DNA from: a bacterium
GTDB taxonomy: Bacteria > Vulcanimicrobiota > Vulcanimicrobiia > Vulcanimicrobiales > SCRA01
Length of the DNA: 16,108 nt
Assembly: GCA_004298675.1 (NCBI GenBank)
Contig: SCRI01000012.1
Location: 1 to 16,108, forward strand
Direction: 5' to 3'
In this document: positions 1 through 7,448 of the stretch, in pieces
How the letters are laid out: every line of letters begins with the position of its first letter
Position numbering within the stretch: the stretch's first letter is position 1
Position numbers and translations under genes: made by a program
The notes under the pieces: generated by a model
Database searches by the model: none
The model's input: the letters and a program-made list of their open reading frames with translations, nothing else
Told to the model about the DNA's origin: nothing

Positions 1-25
1 TCGAGAGCGCCGCCGCTCGTGCTCG

Positions 26-1120
26 CTACAGCCTCGGCGACGGCGCTGGGATTGCGCGCGTGGCGGCGTAGGACCCGCCATTCCAACTAGCCATCACGGT
101 CTGCTTCGCTCCCACGCCGCCGGTAACGACGATCAGAATATCATCCGCTGACTGCGCCGCGCGCAGGGGGGCGCGCAGCACCTCGCCGCGGGAGCGCCGC
201 CGCCGCAACACCTCTTCGCGCATGCTCGGCGAGAGCCGATCGAGCGGGCAGGCCGCGCGCTTGAAGAGACTTGCCTTGACGTCGCGCTTGCTCAACCCTT
301 CGCTGGCCAGGGCACGTGCCCACTCGGGTGAGATGAGCACGATCGGCTGTCCGCCGCCAACCAGTGGGTCGTCGGTCGGAGCGATCGCAAACGGTGCGGC
401 TAACGTCTCCGCCAGTGAGTGCAGGTAGTCACGCGAACTCTGCGCGTAACCGTTGACCACTTCGATGGTTCCCGAGATGGCGAAGACGGTGACCGCGCTT
501 TCCTCGCGCGCGAGCCCGCGCTCAGCATGGAGTGGCTCCCACGGACTCTCTTCTTCGTTCTCGGCGAAACAGCAGGTATATTTCGCCGGCTGGCCCATCG
601 TCGACATATCCGTGACGCCGGGCAGCGCTCCGGCCACGAAGCGCGTCAGCAACGCTAGCGCACGCCCCACGGCCGCGTTGGCGCGCGTGCCCGGGCCCAG
701 AAAGTTTGCCCCGGCGTTGAACCCGAGGCGTTTGCGCGCTGGGCCGCTGACGACTGTCACCAGCGCTGCCGAGCCCGTGGTGGTCAGCACGCCGCGCACG
801 TTGAGCGCCGGATCCGTTAGCGCAGCGGCGCAGGCACGCAGCACCGGCAGATGTTCCGGCATGCAACCGGCGACGAGCGCACAGAGCGCGAGCTCCTTTA
901 CGCTCGTTTCGCGGTCGCGCGGTGGAATGGCCGCGACGGCCTCGTCGCCAGCGAGGTCGTTGGCAGCGAGGATGGCGGCTAGTCCCTCAGGCGTCGGCCG
1001 GACCACCGGCAGCCCATCGTAGAGACCGGCGCTGCTCAGCTCCCGCAGCAACTGCGCCTCGTCCAGGGAAGCCCAGCGTGCGACGCTCTCGTCGATTTCT
1101 TGCGCCGCCAGCGACGTCAC
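26..1120 (-). CDS. UGSC-operon protein B (uncharacterised, paralogue of the preceding gene)
   Basis: Protein of 364 residues, function unknown. The GTG start at 1118-1120 overlaps the TGA stop of the upstream gene (GTGA), which implies translational coupling. A longer open frame continues upstream to 1438, but that part is out-of-frame shadow of the neighbouring gene. Visible motifs are DGLPVVRPT (about residues 35-43), AGCMPEH (84-90), FLGPG (140-144), QPAKY (177-181) and ENEEESPW (187-194), followed by AVTVF and a C-terminal DDILIVVTGGVG (about 326-337). The same motifs occur in the same order in the gene just upstream, so the two are tandem paralogues. The invariant Cys and His of AGCxPxH may matter for redox or metal chemistry; this is inference. 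It carries no signal peptide and is probably cytoplasmic. It is the last gene of the selenoprotein operon seen here; what follows lies outside the window. Confidence 0.85.
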   Translation of the reverse strand: MTSLAAQEIDESVARWASLDEAQLLRELSSAGLYDGLPVVRPTPEGLAAILAANDLAGDEAVAAIPPRDRETSVKELALCALVAGCMPEHLPVLRACAAALTDPALNVRGVLTTTGSAALVTVVSGPARKRLGFNAGANFLGPGTRANAAVGRALALLTRFVAGALPGVTDMSTMGQPAKYTCCFAENEEESPWEPLHAERGLAREESAVTVFAISGTIEVVNGYAQSSRDYLHSLAETLAAPFAIAPTDDPLVGGGQPIVLISPEWARALASEGLSKRDVKASLFKRAACPLDRLSPSMREEVLRRRRSRGEVLRAPLRAAQSADDILIVVTGGVGAKQTVMASWNGGSYAATRAIPAPSPRL

Positions 1121-2181
1121 GCGTTCTGCGGCTCGATGCCGACGGTCACGAAGTGGGAGGCACCGAAGCCGGGAATGACGGACGAGTGCTTTCCCGCGCC
1201 GCCCGCCACGAGGATGACGATGGAATCGGCATCTCGCACGCAGGGGAAGGTCGCCTCGTCGTCGTCCGCTTGCGCGTTCATCCAGGCAGGCCAATCGCGC
1301 ATCCCCCACATGCCACCCTTGCGCAGGTCCCGAACGGGACGCACGGCATGCTGAAAGAGGTAGCGCTGTACATCGGCTCGCGTCCAGCCGTCGGCAGCGA
1401 TGAGCGCCGCATGTTCGGGCGAGAAGACGACGGCGCAATCATTGCGCCCGGACTGCGTGAGGTACCAGGTGTTATGCCCCAGGCCGCGCATCACGTCGGC
1501 AACGATCTCGAGCAGGCGGGTCGGCGAGTTGCTCTCGTGGTCGTTGATGTTGTGCGTCGCCTCGCCGCCGAAAACCGTCACCGCGTTCTCGTTCGCGTCG
1601 AAGCCACGGCTGGCGTGGAACTCGGGCCACGGGCTTTCGGCGACGTTTTCGGTGATGGCGTAGGCGTACTTGGCAGGACTGCCTTGTGTGGCGCGGTCGC
1701 GTTCGCCGGGATAGGCGCCGCCGACGTTCATGAGAATCAAACGGATTGCACGGCCGATCGCCGAGTTGGCCAAATAGCCCGGACCGAAGACGCCGGCGCC
1801 GCCGTTCATCCCGATCTCGCGCGCGATAGGGCCGTGCACCACGACCAACGGCGCCACGGGATGTGTCGTCGCCTGCACGCCGTAGAGATTGAACGCTGGC
1901 TCTAGCAGCGCGCGCACCGCGGCGACTACCACCGCAAAATGAAGCGGCCGGCAGCCCGCCATCACGGCGTTGGCCGCGAGCTTTTCAAGCGTGGCGTCGT
2001 TGGCCGCCGGGAGCATCGTTCCCAGCGAGCGCTCACCCGGCGCACCGATGGCGGCAAGCATTGCGGTGACGCGCTCCTCGGTGGGCGGCACGATCGGCAG
2101 ACCGTCGGTCAAGCCGTGTTCCTCGAACCACGCCTGCACGCTGTCGAAGTCGCCGGTTAGCTCGTATCGATCAGCTAACAT
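1117..2181 (-). CDS. UGSC-operon protein A (uncharacterised, DGLPIVPPT family)
   Basis: Protein of 354 residues, function unknown. The ATG at 2179-2181 lies inside the last codons of the selenoprotein gene (11-bp overlap), so translation is probably coupled. Motifs: DGLPIVPPT (26-34), VMAGCRPLH (73-81), NGGAGVFGPG (126-135), GSPAKYAY (167-174), ENVAESPW (178-185), AVTVFGG (200-206) and a C-terminal GGAGKHSSVIPGFG (327-340). This set is shared with the following gene, and from recall of the family such proteins are repeatedly encoded next to UGSC selenoproteins. The conserved AGCxPxH Cys could be a partner of the selenol in the upstream product; this is inference only. No signal peptide or membrane segment is visible, so the protein is likely cytoplasmic. 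I am confident it is a gene and not confident of any reaction. Confidence 0.88.
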   Translation of the reverse strand: MLADRYELTGDFDSVQAWFEEHGLTDGLPIVPPTEERVTAMLAAIGAPGERSLGTMLPAANDATLEKLAANAVMAGCRPLHFAVVVAAVRALLEPAFNLYGVQATTHPVAPLVVVHGPIAREIGMNGGAGVFGPGYLANSAIGRAIRLILMNVGGAYPGERDRATQGSPAKYAYAITENVAESPWPEFHASRGFDANENAVTVFGGEATHNINDHESNSPTRLLEIVADVMRGLGHNTWYLTQSGRNDCAVVFSPEHAALIAADGWTRADVQRYLFQHAVRPVRDLRKGGMWGMRDWPAWMNAQADDDEATFPCVRDADSIVILVAGGAGKHSSVIPGFGASHFVTVGIEPQNA

Positions 2182-2785
2182 CGGCCGGCACCTCCAGCCA
2201 TGCGTTCAGACTTTTCCACGCCGCCTCGATACGTACGGAGAGGTCCTCCTCGGTGATTCCACCCAATGGGTGCGGGATCGGCGCGATGGGGAGCGGTGTG
2301 CTGGTAAGCGCCTCGAATTGCAGCTTTGCCAGGGGCAGAAATGAAGCCGTGCAGATGGTCAACGTACGTAGGCCGTGCTGCTCGAGCTCAACGGAGTCGT
2401 GGACACTCCACGACGTGCAGGACCCTCAGTCACCTGTTCCGTTGATGACTCGTCCGCATTCGAGTGCGATGCGCTCGATGAGATCCTCACTTGCGCCCAG
2501 CGCCGCGCTCTCCTTCTCGTAGAAGCGGACATTGAATCCGCGCTCCTCGAGACGCTTGCCGAGCACACCCTGCAGCATGCCGGTGTTGGGCTTGCGGTTC
2601 GACAGAAAGCCGATGGCCTTTGCCGTGCCGTGGTGAGGCGTTCGCTCGCCGATGGCGAGACGGGATACGGAAGAGCCCACGGGGTTGACGAGACGCCAAA
2701 CGCCTACGTCCACTGTCTCATCCTCGCTTTCCCGCCGCTCGTGTCGTTGCCACGCCGGCGCCATGTGCGCATGCGTCATCCGCAT
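2171..2785 (-). CDS. UGSC family selenoprotein (in-frame TGA = selenocysteine)
   Basis: The frame reads through TGA at 2426-2428 and gives 204 residues, ending at TGA 2171-2173. Flanking residues read GTGD-U120-G-S-C-TSWSVHDSVELEQHG. This is the defining signature of the UGSC selenoprotein family, in which the residue before GSC is selenocysteine or a substitute. Upstream similarity is also in frame: LVNPVG (32-37), then FLSNRKPNTGMLQ (60-72). U120 and C123 form a UxxC redox pair; the physiological substrate is unknown. Start choice: ATG 2783-2785 lies about 36 nt after the expected transcript start but lacks a clear ribosome site. A GTG at 2711-2713, preceded by GAGGA, would give a protein starting at Val25 and is a fair alternative. 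It is the first gene of a three-gene coupled operon. An ordinary gene caller would split it into two hypothetical ORFs. Confidence 0.88.
2396..2414 (-). promoter_or_regulatory. Bacterial SECIS-like hairpin for UGA recoding
   Basis: In the mRNA sense (minus strand), an 11-nt gap after the UGA is followed by GTCGTGGA-GTG-TCCACGAC. This is a perfect 8-bp stem with a GTG triloop, or a 7-bp stem with loop AGTGT. The apical loop begins 18-19 nt after the UGA and has G in its first two positions, which matches the known geometry of bacterial SECIS elements recognised by SelB. The stem sits inside the coding sequence (residues about 124-130). Confidence 0.8.
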
Positions 2786-2827
2786 GATCTACTGAAGGAA
2801 TACTCAGCATAGGGCTGATGTGCGCGT

Positions 2828-2857
2828 ATTATATGAGCACGCGCGTTAGCTTGTCAA
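2828..2857 (-). promoter_or_regulatory. Consensus sigma70 promoter of the selenoprotein operon
   Basis: On the minus strand, TTGACA (2852-2857) and TATAAT (2828-2833) are both perfect hexamers, separated by 18 bp. Transcription would start near 2821, giving a leader of about 36 nt before the ATG at 2785. An 8-bp palindrome TCATATGA (2859-2866) lies immediately upstream of the -35 and could bind a regulator. Confidence 0.8.
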
Positions 2858-2875
2858 TTCATATGATCAATATTG

Positions 2876-2889
2876 TTCTCTAGAGAGAA
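2876..2889. promoter_or_regulatory. 14-bp perfect palindrome in the divergent promoter region (candidate operator)
   Basis: TTCTCTAGAGAGAA is a perfect palindrome located between the leftward selenoprotein promoter and the putative rightward promoter of the importer operon. The position fits a shared operator for the divergent operons. No regulator gene is adjacent, so the binding protein is unknown. Confidence 0.45.
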
Positions 2890-2896
2890 TCAACAG

Positions 2897-2926
2897 TTGT
2901 CGAAAATGGCGGCTACCTGCTACGAT
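2897..2926 (+). promoter_or_regulatory. Candidate promoter of the ABC importer operon
   Basis: TTGTCG (2897-2902), an 18-bp spacer and TACGAT (2921-2926) are preceded by TGC, which gives an extended -10 appearance. A start near 2933 would leave a short leader before the ribosome site GGAGGG (2947-2952). The match is weaker than the opposing promoter, so this is a tentative call. Confidence 0.4.
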
Positions 2927-2956
2927 GAAAGCGGGTGTGCGGCCGCGGAGGGAATC

Positions 2957-4168
2957 ATGAAACGTCAGAAGACCGCCATCATGACGCTTCTCTTGGGGTT
3001 ACTCGTCTGCGCTAGCCTCGTCTTCGGTGCCGTTACGCGCGCTTCGGCACAGGGTACCGCGCCGGGAGTCAGCGGCAAGGAAGTCACGCTTGGCGCGTGG
3101 ACGCCTGAGTCCGGGCTTGCGACGGTCCTGCTCTCCATCAGTCAAGGCGCCGACGCTTACTTTCGTTGGTCCAACGACCACGGTGGCATCAACGGCTATC
3201 ACTTCAAATTCGTGTTGGCCAACGACCAGTACAATCCGGCCTTGACGCCGGCGGCAGCACGCCGCCTCGTGGAGGTCGACAAAGCCTTCGCCATCGTCAC
3301 GGCGGTAGGGACGCCATCGAACGTGGCCGCGCTTTCGTATATCTCACGCGTGGGTATCCCCAACGTCGGCCCGCTCACGGGCGATCCGGCGCTGACGCAT
3401 CCGGTGCGCAAGAATATCTTCACCGTCATGCCGGACTACACGACCGAAGGTGCCTTCCAGGCGCAGTTTGCGCTCGATAATCTGCACTCGAAGTCGCTGG
3501 CGGTGATCTATCAGAACGACGCCCTCGGAAAGAGCGGGGTCGACGGCGTCGTGAAGCTGCTCGCGCAACGCGGCCTCAAAGCCGCGACCACCGTGCCCTA
3601 CGATTTGGGCACCGTGAACTTCACGCCGATGATCGCTCGCTTGAAAGCCAGCGGCGCCGACACCGTGATCGTCTGGGGCTCGGTGCCGCCGTTCGTGCCG
3701 ATTCTCAAAGGGGCGCAGGCGCTCGGTTACCAACCGAAGTGGCTAGCGTACCTCTTCGACGCGGCGCCCGCCGTGCTCGACCAGATTCCGCCTGCGCAAG
3801 TGAGCAACGCGTACTTCGATTCGTGGGTACCGCTCCCCAGCGATGCAGCGATGGCCGCCTATCGCGAGGCGATGGCGAAGTACTACCCGCAGGTCACCAG
3901 CAGCAGCTTCCTGCCGGCCACGGGTTGGGCTTTGGCCTCCGTCTTCTCCTCGGGCTTTTCGCGGATGGTGGCCGGTGGCGCGGAGCCCAGCTGGAGCGGA
4001 CTGGAGGGAGCACTCGAAGGGATGCACGATTTCTCCAACGCGTACGTGCACGGGCTGACGTTCGCGCCGGACAATCACCAGGGTGAGCCCGCGGAGTACG
4101 TGATGAAGTACGAGAGCGGCAAGTTCGTCAAGGTCGCTCCGTATATGCCGTTGCCGGCCATTCACTAG
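2957..4168 (+). CDS. Branched-chain amino-acid type ABC transporter substrate-binding protein
   Basis: Protein of 403 residues. Start chosen at ATG 2957 because GGAGGG (2947-2952) lies 4 nt upstream and because the protein then opens with a signal peptide: MKRQK, a hydrophobic stretch to about residue 25, and a likely cleavage after ASA (29-31). The open frame runs further upstream to 2873 without support. There is no proper lipobox (LLVC), so the protein is probably periplasmic or secreted rather than a lipoprotein. The mature part follows the type I periplasmic binding fold (Peripla_BP_6/LivK): VTLGAWTPESG at the start, then a DGGING-like DHGGINGYHFKF, AIVTAVGTPSNVAA, IPNVGPLTGDP and DTVIVWGSVPP. 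The first gene of a five-gene importer operon. The real ligand may not be Leu/Ile/Val, since this family also binds amides, urea and aromatic acids. Confidence 0.92.
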   Translation: MKRQKTAIMTLLLGLLVCASLVFGAVTRASAQGTAPGVSGKEVTLGAWTPESGLATVLLSISQGADAYFRWSNDHGGINGYHFKFVLANDQYNPALTPAAARRLVEVDKAFAIVTAVGTPSNVAALSYISRVGIPNVGPLTGDPALTHPVRKNIFTVMPDYTTEGAFQAQFALDNLHSKSLAVIYQNDALGKSGVDGVVKLLAQRGLKAATTVPYDLGTVNFTPMIARLKASGADTVIVWGSVPPFVPILKGAQALGYQPKWLAYLFDAAPAVLDQIPPAQVSNAYFDSWVPLPSDAAMAAYREAMAKYYPQVTSSSFLPATGWALASVFSSGFSRMVAGGAEPSWSGLEGALEGMHDFSNAYVHGLTFAPDNHQGEPAEYVMKYESGKFVKVAPYMPLPAIH

Positions 4169-4176
4169 CAGCGCCA

Positions 4177-5052
4177 GTGCTGGCGACGCTGGTCGTAGCT
4201 GGGCTCGTCACCGGCGCAATTTACGCCCTGGTCGGGCTCGGCCTGGTGATCATCTATCGCACCTCCCAAGTCGTGAACTTTGCTCAGGGCGACGTTTCCA
4301 CGCTGCTAACCTTCGTGGGCTTCACGTTGATGACGCAATGGGGGATGCCGTACTTGGCCGCCTTTGCGCTCACACTCGTGGGTGCGTTCCTGTTCGGCGC
4401 GCTCGTGGAGCGCACGGTGATTCGCCCCGTGGCCTCACGTAGCCCGATCGTGGCGGTGGGGGTGACGCTAGGCGTGGCGCTGATCCTCAACGGCGCCAGC
4501 AGTTGGCGCTGGGGGACGCAGGTGCAGAGCTTCCCCGCACCTACCACCGCTACTGGCATCACCGTCGGCGGGATGACGGTCTCGGGTGCGAGCCTGGTGA
4601 TCCTGGGGGTAACGGCTCTCTCTGTGGCGCTGCTGGTGGTGTTATATCGCTACACGCGCATCGGGATCTCGATGCGGGCCACGAGCGAGGACTCCCCTGC
4701 GGCCGAACTCATGGGCATCGACGTGCGTGCCATGGCCGCACTGAGCTGGGGGATGGCCGCGGTCCTGGGTGCTACGGCGGGCATGTTGGTTTCACCGGCG
4801 ATTACGTTGACGCCCAATCAGTTGGACCTGGTGGTGATTCGCTCGTTCGCGGCGGTCGTGGTGGGTGGCTTCACCAGCACCGTGGGCGCAGTCGTTGGCG
4901 GGCTCTTCATCGGTGTGGTGGAGAGCGTGGTGGCGGGATACGCGCCCGCCGATCTGACGAACATCGCGATGTTCGCGATCGTGCTGATCGTGCTGGTCTT
5001 CCGGCCGCAGGGACTGTTGGCCGGCGAAGAGACCCGCAAGAGTCTGGTATGA
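4177..5052 (+). CDS. livH: Branched-chain amino-acid type ABC transporter permease (LivH-like)
   Basis: Protein of 291 residues with a GTG start 8 bp after the binding-protein stop; no strong ribosome site is visible. Its N-terminus reads GLVTGAIYALVGLGLVIIY followed by VNFAQGD, the classic LivH opening (YAL..GL..IY and NFAQG). Several hydrophobic membrane segments follow, and the tail LVFRPQGLLAG is also typical. The cytoplasmic EAA-type loop that contacts the ATPases falls around GISMRATSEDSPAAELMGID (about residues 163-182). It would pair with the next gene's product to form the inner-membrane channel. Its stop overlaps the next start (ATGA), so translation is coupled. The gene symbol is by family, and the substrate is not proven. 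Confidence 0.92.
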   Translation: MLATLVVAGLVTGAIYALVGLGLVIIYRTSQVVNFAQGDVSTLLTFVGFTLMTQWGMPYLAAFALTLVGAFLFGALVERTVIRPVASRSPIVAVGVTLGVALILNGASSWRWGTQVQSFPAPTTATGITVGGMTVSGASLVILGVTALSVALLVVLYRYTRIGISMRATSEDSPAAELMGIDVRAMAALSWGMAAVLGATAGMLVSPAITLTPNQLDLVVIRSFAAVVVGGFTSTVGAVVGGLFIGVVESVVAGYAPADLTNIAMFAIVLIVLVFRPQGLLAGEETRKSLV

Positions 5053-5993
5053 GCGCGCGGCGCGGCTGGAGTGCGGTTGCGATCGCCGCGGTCTTGGCGT
5101 TCCCCTGGGCGGCGGGGTCGTATGTCGATTACGTGGCGTGCTTGGCGCTGGCCTACAGCTTGGTGACCCTTTCACTGAACTGGGTGATGGGCTATGCGGG
5201 CCAGATCACGCTGGGGCAGGGCGGCTTCTTCGCCGTCGGGGCCTACTTCACGGCTTGCGCAGTGGTGCATGCGGGCTGGCCGCTGCCGGCGGCGATTCTG
5301 CTGAGTGCGGTTGCCACCGGCATGCTCGGTCTGCTGCTAGGGGTGCCGGCGCTGCGCCTGCAAGGGCACTACCTCGCGCTCGCAACGCTGTTCTTCAGCC
5401 TCGCAGTGCCCGAGGCGATCATGGCGCTCCCGTTGCTGACCGGCGGAGCCAACGGCATCAATGTGCCGCCGTCGGTGACGTTCTTCGGGCTGCATCTCTC
5501 GAATCTGCACGACGCGTACTACGTGTTGATCGTGCTGGTAGCGTTGGTTGTGGTGGCGGACCGCACGATGTTGCGCAGCAAGCTGGGGCGCGCGTTTTTG
5601 GCGATCCGCGATAGCGAAACGGCGGCTGCCTCTGTGGGTATCCCGATCGCGGTCTACAAGGTCACGGCGTTTACCGCGTCAGGCGTGATCGCGGGTCTGG
5701 CGGGCGGATTCTACGGCGCAATCGCGGGCTACCTCAACCCGAGCATGTTCGACCTCTGGCTCTCGATCTATTTCTTTGCTGCGCTGATTGTCGGCGGCTT
5801 GGGAAACGCCTACGGTGCCGTGATCGGCGGAATCTTGGTGGTGGCGCTGCCGCAACTGTTCAGCCAAGCGCAGAACCTGGCCAACATCCTGTATGGTGCG
5901 ATTTTAGTGGTCGTGCTGCTGGCGTTGCCCGGCGGGATCGCGGATTGGCCACGCCTGAGCCGCGCGGTGAGGTGGCTATGGCATCCGCGCTAA
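5049..5993 (+). CDS. livM: Branched-chain amino-acid type ABC transporter permease (LivM-like)
   Basis: Protein of 314 residues starting at ATG 5049, which overlaps the TGA of the LivH-like gene by 4 bp. The longer frame upstream (to 4503) overlaps that gene and is spurious. LivM hallmarks are YAGQITLGQGGFFAVGAY (about residues 51-68), the loop LGRAFLAIRDSETAAASVGI with the EAA-like ATPase contact, and a final membrane pair ending in IVGGLGNAYGAVIGG. It is the second channel subunit of the importer. Its 3' end overlaps the following ATPase gene by 16 bp. Confidence 0.92.
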   Translation: MSARRGWSAVAIAAVLAFPWAAGSYVDYVACLALAYSLVTLSLNWVMGYAGQITLGQGGFFAVGAYFTACAVVHAGWPLPAAILLSAVATGMLGLLLGVPALRLQGHYLALATLFFSLAVPEAIMALPLLTGGANGINVPPSVTFFGLHLSNLHDAYYVLIVLVALVVVADRTMLRSKLGRAFLAIRDSETAAASVGIPIAVYKVTAFTASGVIAGLAGGFYGAIAGYLNPSMFDLWLSIYFFAALIVGGLGNAYGAVIGGILVVALPQLFSQAQNLANILYGAILVVVLLALPGGIADWPRLSRAVRWLWHPR

Positions 5994-6736
5994 GCGTCGC
6001 TGATCTGACCGTGCGTTTCGGGGGACTTACCGCCGTCTCGGGCGTGAACCTGGCGGTCGAGAACCACGGAAGGCTTGGCATCATCGGCCCCAACGGCGCG
6101 GGCAAGAGCACGCTCTTCTACGCAATCACCGGGCGGGTGCGTCCGGCAGCCGGACGGCTGGTAGTCGACGAGCATGAGGTGACGCATTGGCCCACGTACC
6201 GGCGCGCAGCCAGTGGAATCGTCCAGACGTTTCAGAACATCCAACTCTTCGGATCGCTCTCGGTGTTGGAGAACGCGATGGTAGGCGGGCATCTGCGTGC
6301 GGCGTATCCGGCGGTGTTGGGGTTCTTCAGGTTGCCGCGCGTGCGGCGCGTGGAACGTACGCTCGCGGAGGAGGCACGTACGCTGCTGCGCCGTTTCGAG
6401 CTAGTGGGGGTAGAGGGGCGGCGGGTCTCGGAGTTGCCATATGCCATGCAGAAGCGTGTGGAGGTGGCGCGCGCGCTGATGGCGCGACCGCGCGTGCTGC
6501 TGTTGGACGAGCCGGCAACGGGGATGAATGACTACGAGAAGGGCTTCTTCGTCGAAGCGGTGCGGGAGATGCAGAGCGCCCTGGGCTTCGCGCTGGTGGT
6601 GATCGAGCACGACGTGGTATTCCTCGCGCGGTTGGTGGAGCGCATGGTGGCGATGAGTTTCGGCCAGATCATCGCGCAGGGGAACCCGGAGTCGGTGATG
6701 GCGACACCTGCGGTCGTCGAATCGTACACGGGATAG
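5978..6736 (+). CDS. livG: ABC transporter ATP-binding protein (LivG-like)
   Basis: Protein of 252 residues. ATG 5978 is chosen over an upstream TTG (5945) because GAGGTGG sits just before it and the family's opening (LSVADLTVRFGGLTAV) follows at once. Walker A GPNGAGKST (37-45), Q-loop VQTFQN (82-87), Walker B VLLLDEPA (173-180) with catalytic Glu178, and H-loop His211 are all present. The signature region reads LPYAMQKRVEVARAL. The usual glycine of LSGGQ or LPYGxQ is alanine here, a mild departure also plausible within the LivG group. It energises the LivHM-like channel together with the next gene's product. Confidence 0.92.
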   Translation: MASALSVADLTVRFGGLTAVSGVNLAVENHGRLGIIGPNGAGKSTLFYAITGRVRPAAGRLVVDEHEVTHWPTYRRAASGIVQTFQNIQLFGSLSVLENAMVGGHLRAAYPAVLGFFRLPRVRRVERTLAEEARTLLRRFELVGVEGRRVSELPYAMQKRVEVARALMARPRVLLLDEPATGMNDYEKGFFVEAVREMQSALGFALVVIEHDVVFLARLVERMVAMSFGQIIAQGNPESVMATPAVVESYTG

Positions 6737-6740
6737 CGAC

Positions 6741-7448
6741 GTGAAGCTGGAGATCGAAGATGCCCGGGTCTCGTACGGCGAGGTGGAGGCGTTGCGTGGG
6801 GTCTCGCTGACGGTGAACGCAGGCGAGATCGTGGCGGTACTGGGTGCAAATGGTGCGGGGAAGTCGACCTTGGCGCGGGCGATCTCGGGTCTGGTTGCGC
6901 GACGGGGGCGGATCCTGGCCGACGGCGAGGCGATCGAGCGGTTGCGGGCGCACCAGATCGTCCGGCGGGGAATCGTGCAGGTGCCCGAAGGGCGGCACGT
7001 CTTCCCCGGGCTCACGGTGCGAGAGAACTTGGTGCTGGGGCACCTGAGCAGTCGTGCGCCGTTTGCGGAGCGGCTAGCGGCGGTTTGCGAGATGTTTCCG
7101 CGATTGGCGGAGCGGATGGCGCAGCGTGCGGGGACGCTTTCGGGCGGCGAGCAGCAAATGCTGGCCTTAGGGCGAGCGCTGATGGCGCAGCCGCGGCTGC
7201 TGATTCTGGACGAGCCGTCGATGGGCTTGGCGCCGGCGCTGGTGAAGGCAACGTTTGCAGCGCTGCGAGCGATCAACGCGACGGGCGTGACGATCCTGCT
7301 GATCGAGCAGAACGTGAACCTGTCGTTGGAGGTGGCGCATCGGGCATACGTGCTGGTGCTGGGGCGAGTGGTGCACCAAGGTGCGGCGCAGGAGTTACGC
7401 GCGGACCAGGGTTTGCAGGCGCTCTATCTCGGCGGCTCCGCGCTTTAG
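6741..7448 (+). CDS. livF: ABC transporter ATP-binding protein (LivF-like)
   Basis: Protein of 235 residues, GTG start 4 bp after the LivG-like stop. Walker [10 protein letters not shown] (35-43), the LivF-specific VPEGRHVF (81-88), a canonical signature LSGGEQQ (133-139), Walker B LLILDEPS (153-160) and IEQNVNLSL (189-197) around the H-loop position are visible. In the LivF family the H-loop histidine is normally replaced by Gln in IEQN, as here. It completes the importer. The stop codon TAG (7446-7448) overlaps the stop of the convergent P-type ATPase gene, so no terminator can fit between the two genes. Confidence 0.92.
   Translation: MKLEIEDARVSYGEVEALRGVSLTVNAGEIVAVLGANGAGKSTLARAISGLVARRGRILADGEAIERLRAHQIVRRGIVQVPEGRHVFPGLTVRENLVLGHLSSRAPFAERLAAVCEMFPRLAERMAQRAGTLSGGEQQMLALGRALMAQPRLLILDEPSMGLAPALVKATFAALRAINATGVTILLIEQNVNLSLEVAHRAYVLVLGRVVHQGAAQELRADQGLQALYLGGSAL

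Noticed and set aside
1121-1438. N-terminal extension of UGSC-operon protein B (Arg/His-rich frame up to 1438)
   Set aside because: It lies wholly inside the preceding coding gene in another frame, has low-complexity Arg-rich composition, and a GTG start at 1120 gives a length matching the paralogue.
2171-2785. Reading the in-frame TGA as a nonsense mutation making a pseudogene
   Set aside because: Both sides are conserved, the TGA falls exactly at the Sec column of UGSC proteins, a SECIS-like hairpin follows, and downstream genes are translationally coupled to the far end.
4503-5048. Upstream extension of the LivM-like permease
   Set aside because: The extension is a shadow frame of the LivH-like gene with Arg/Gly-rich composition; ATG 5049 overlaps the previous stop in the usual ATGA way.
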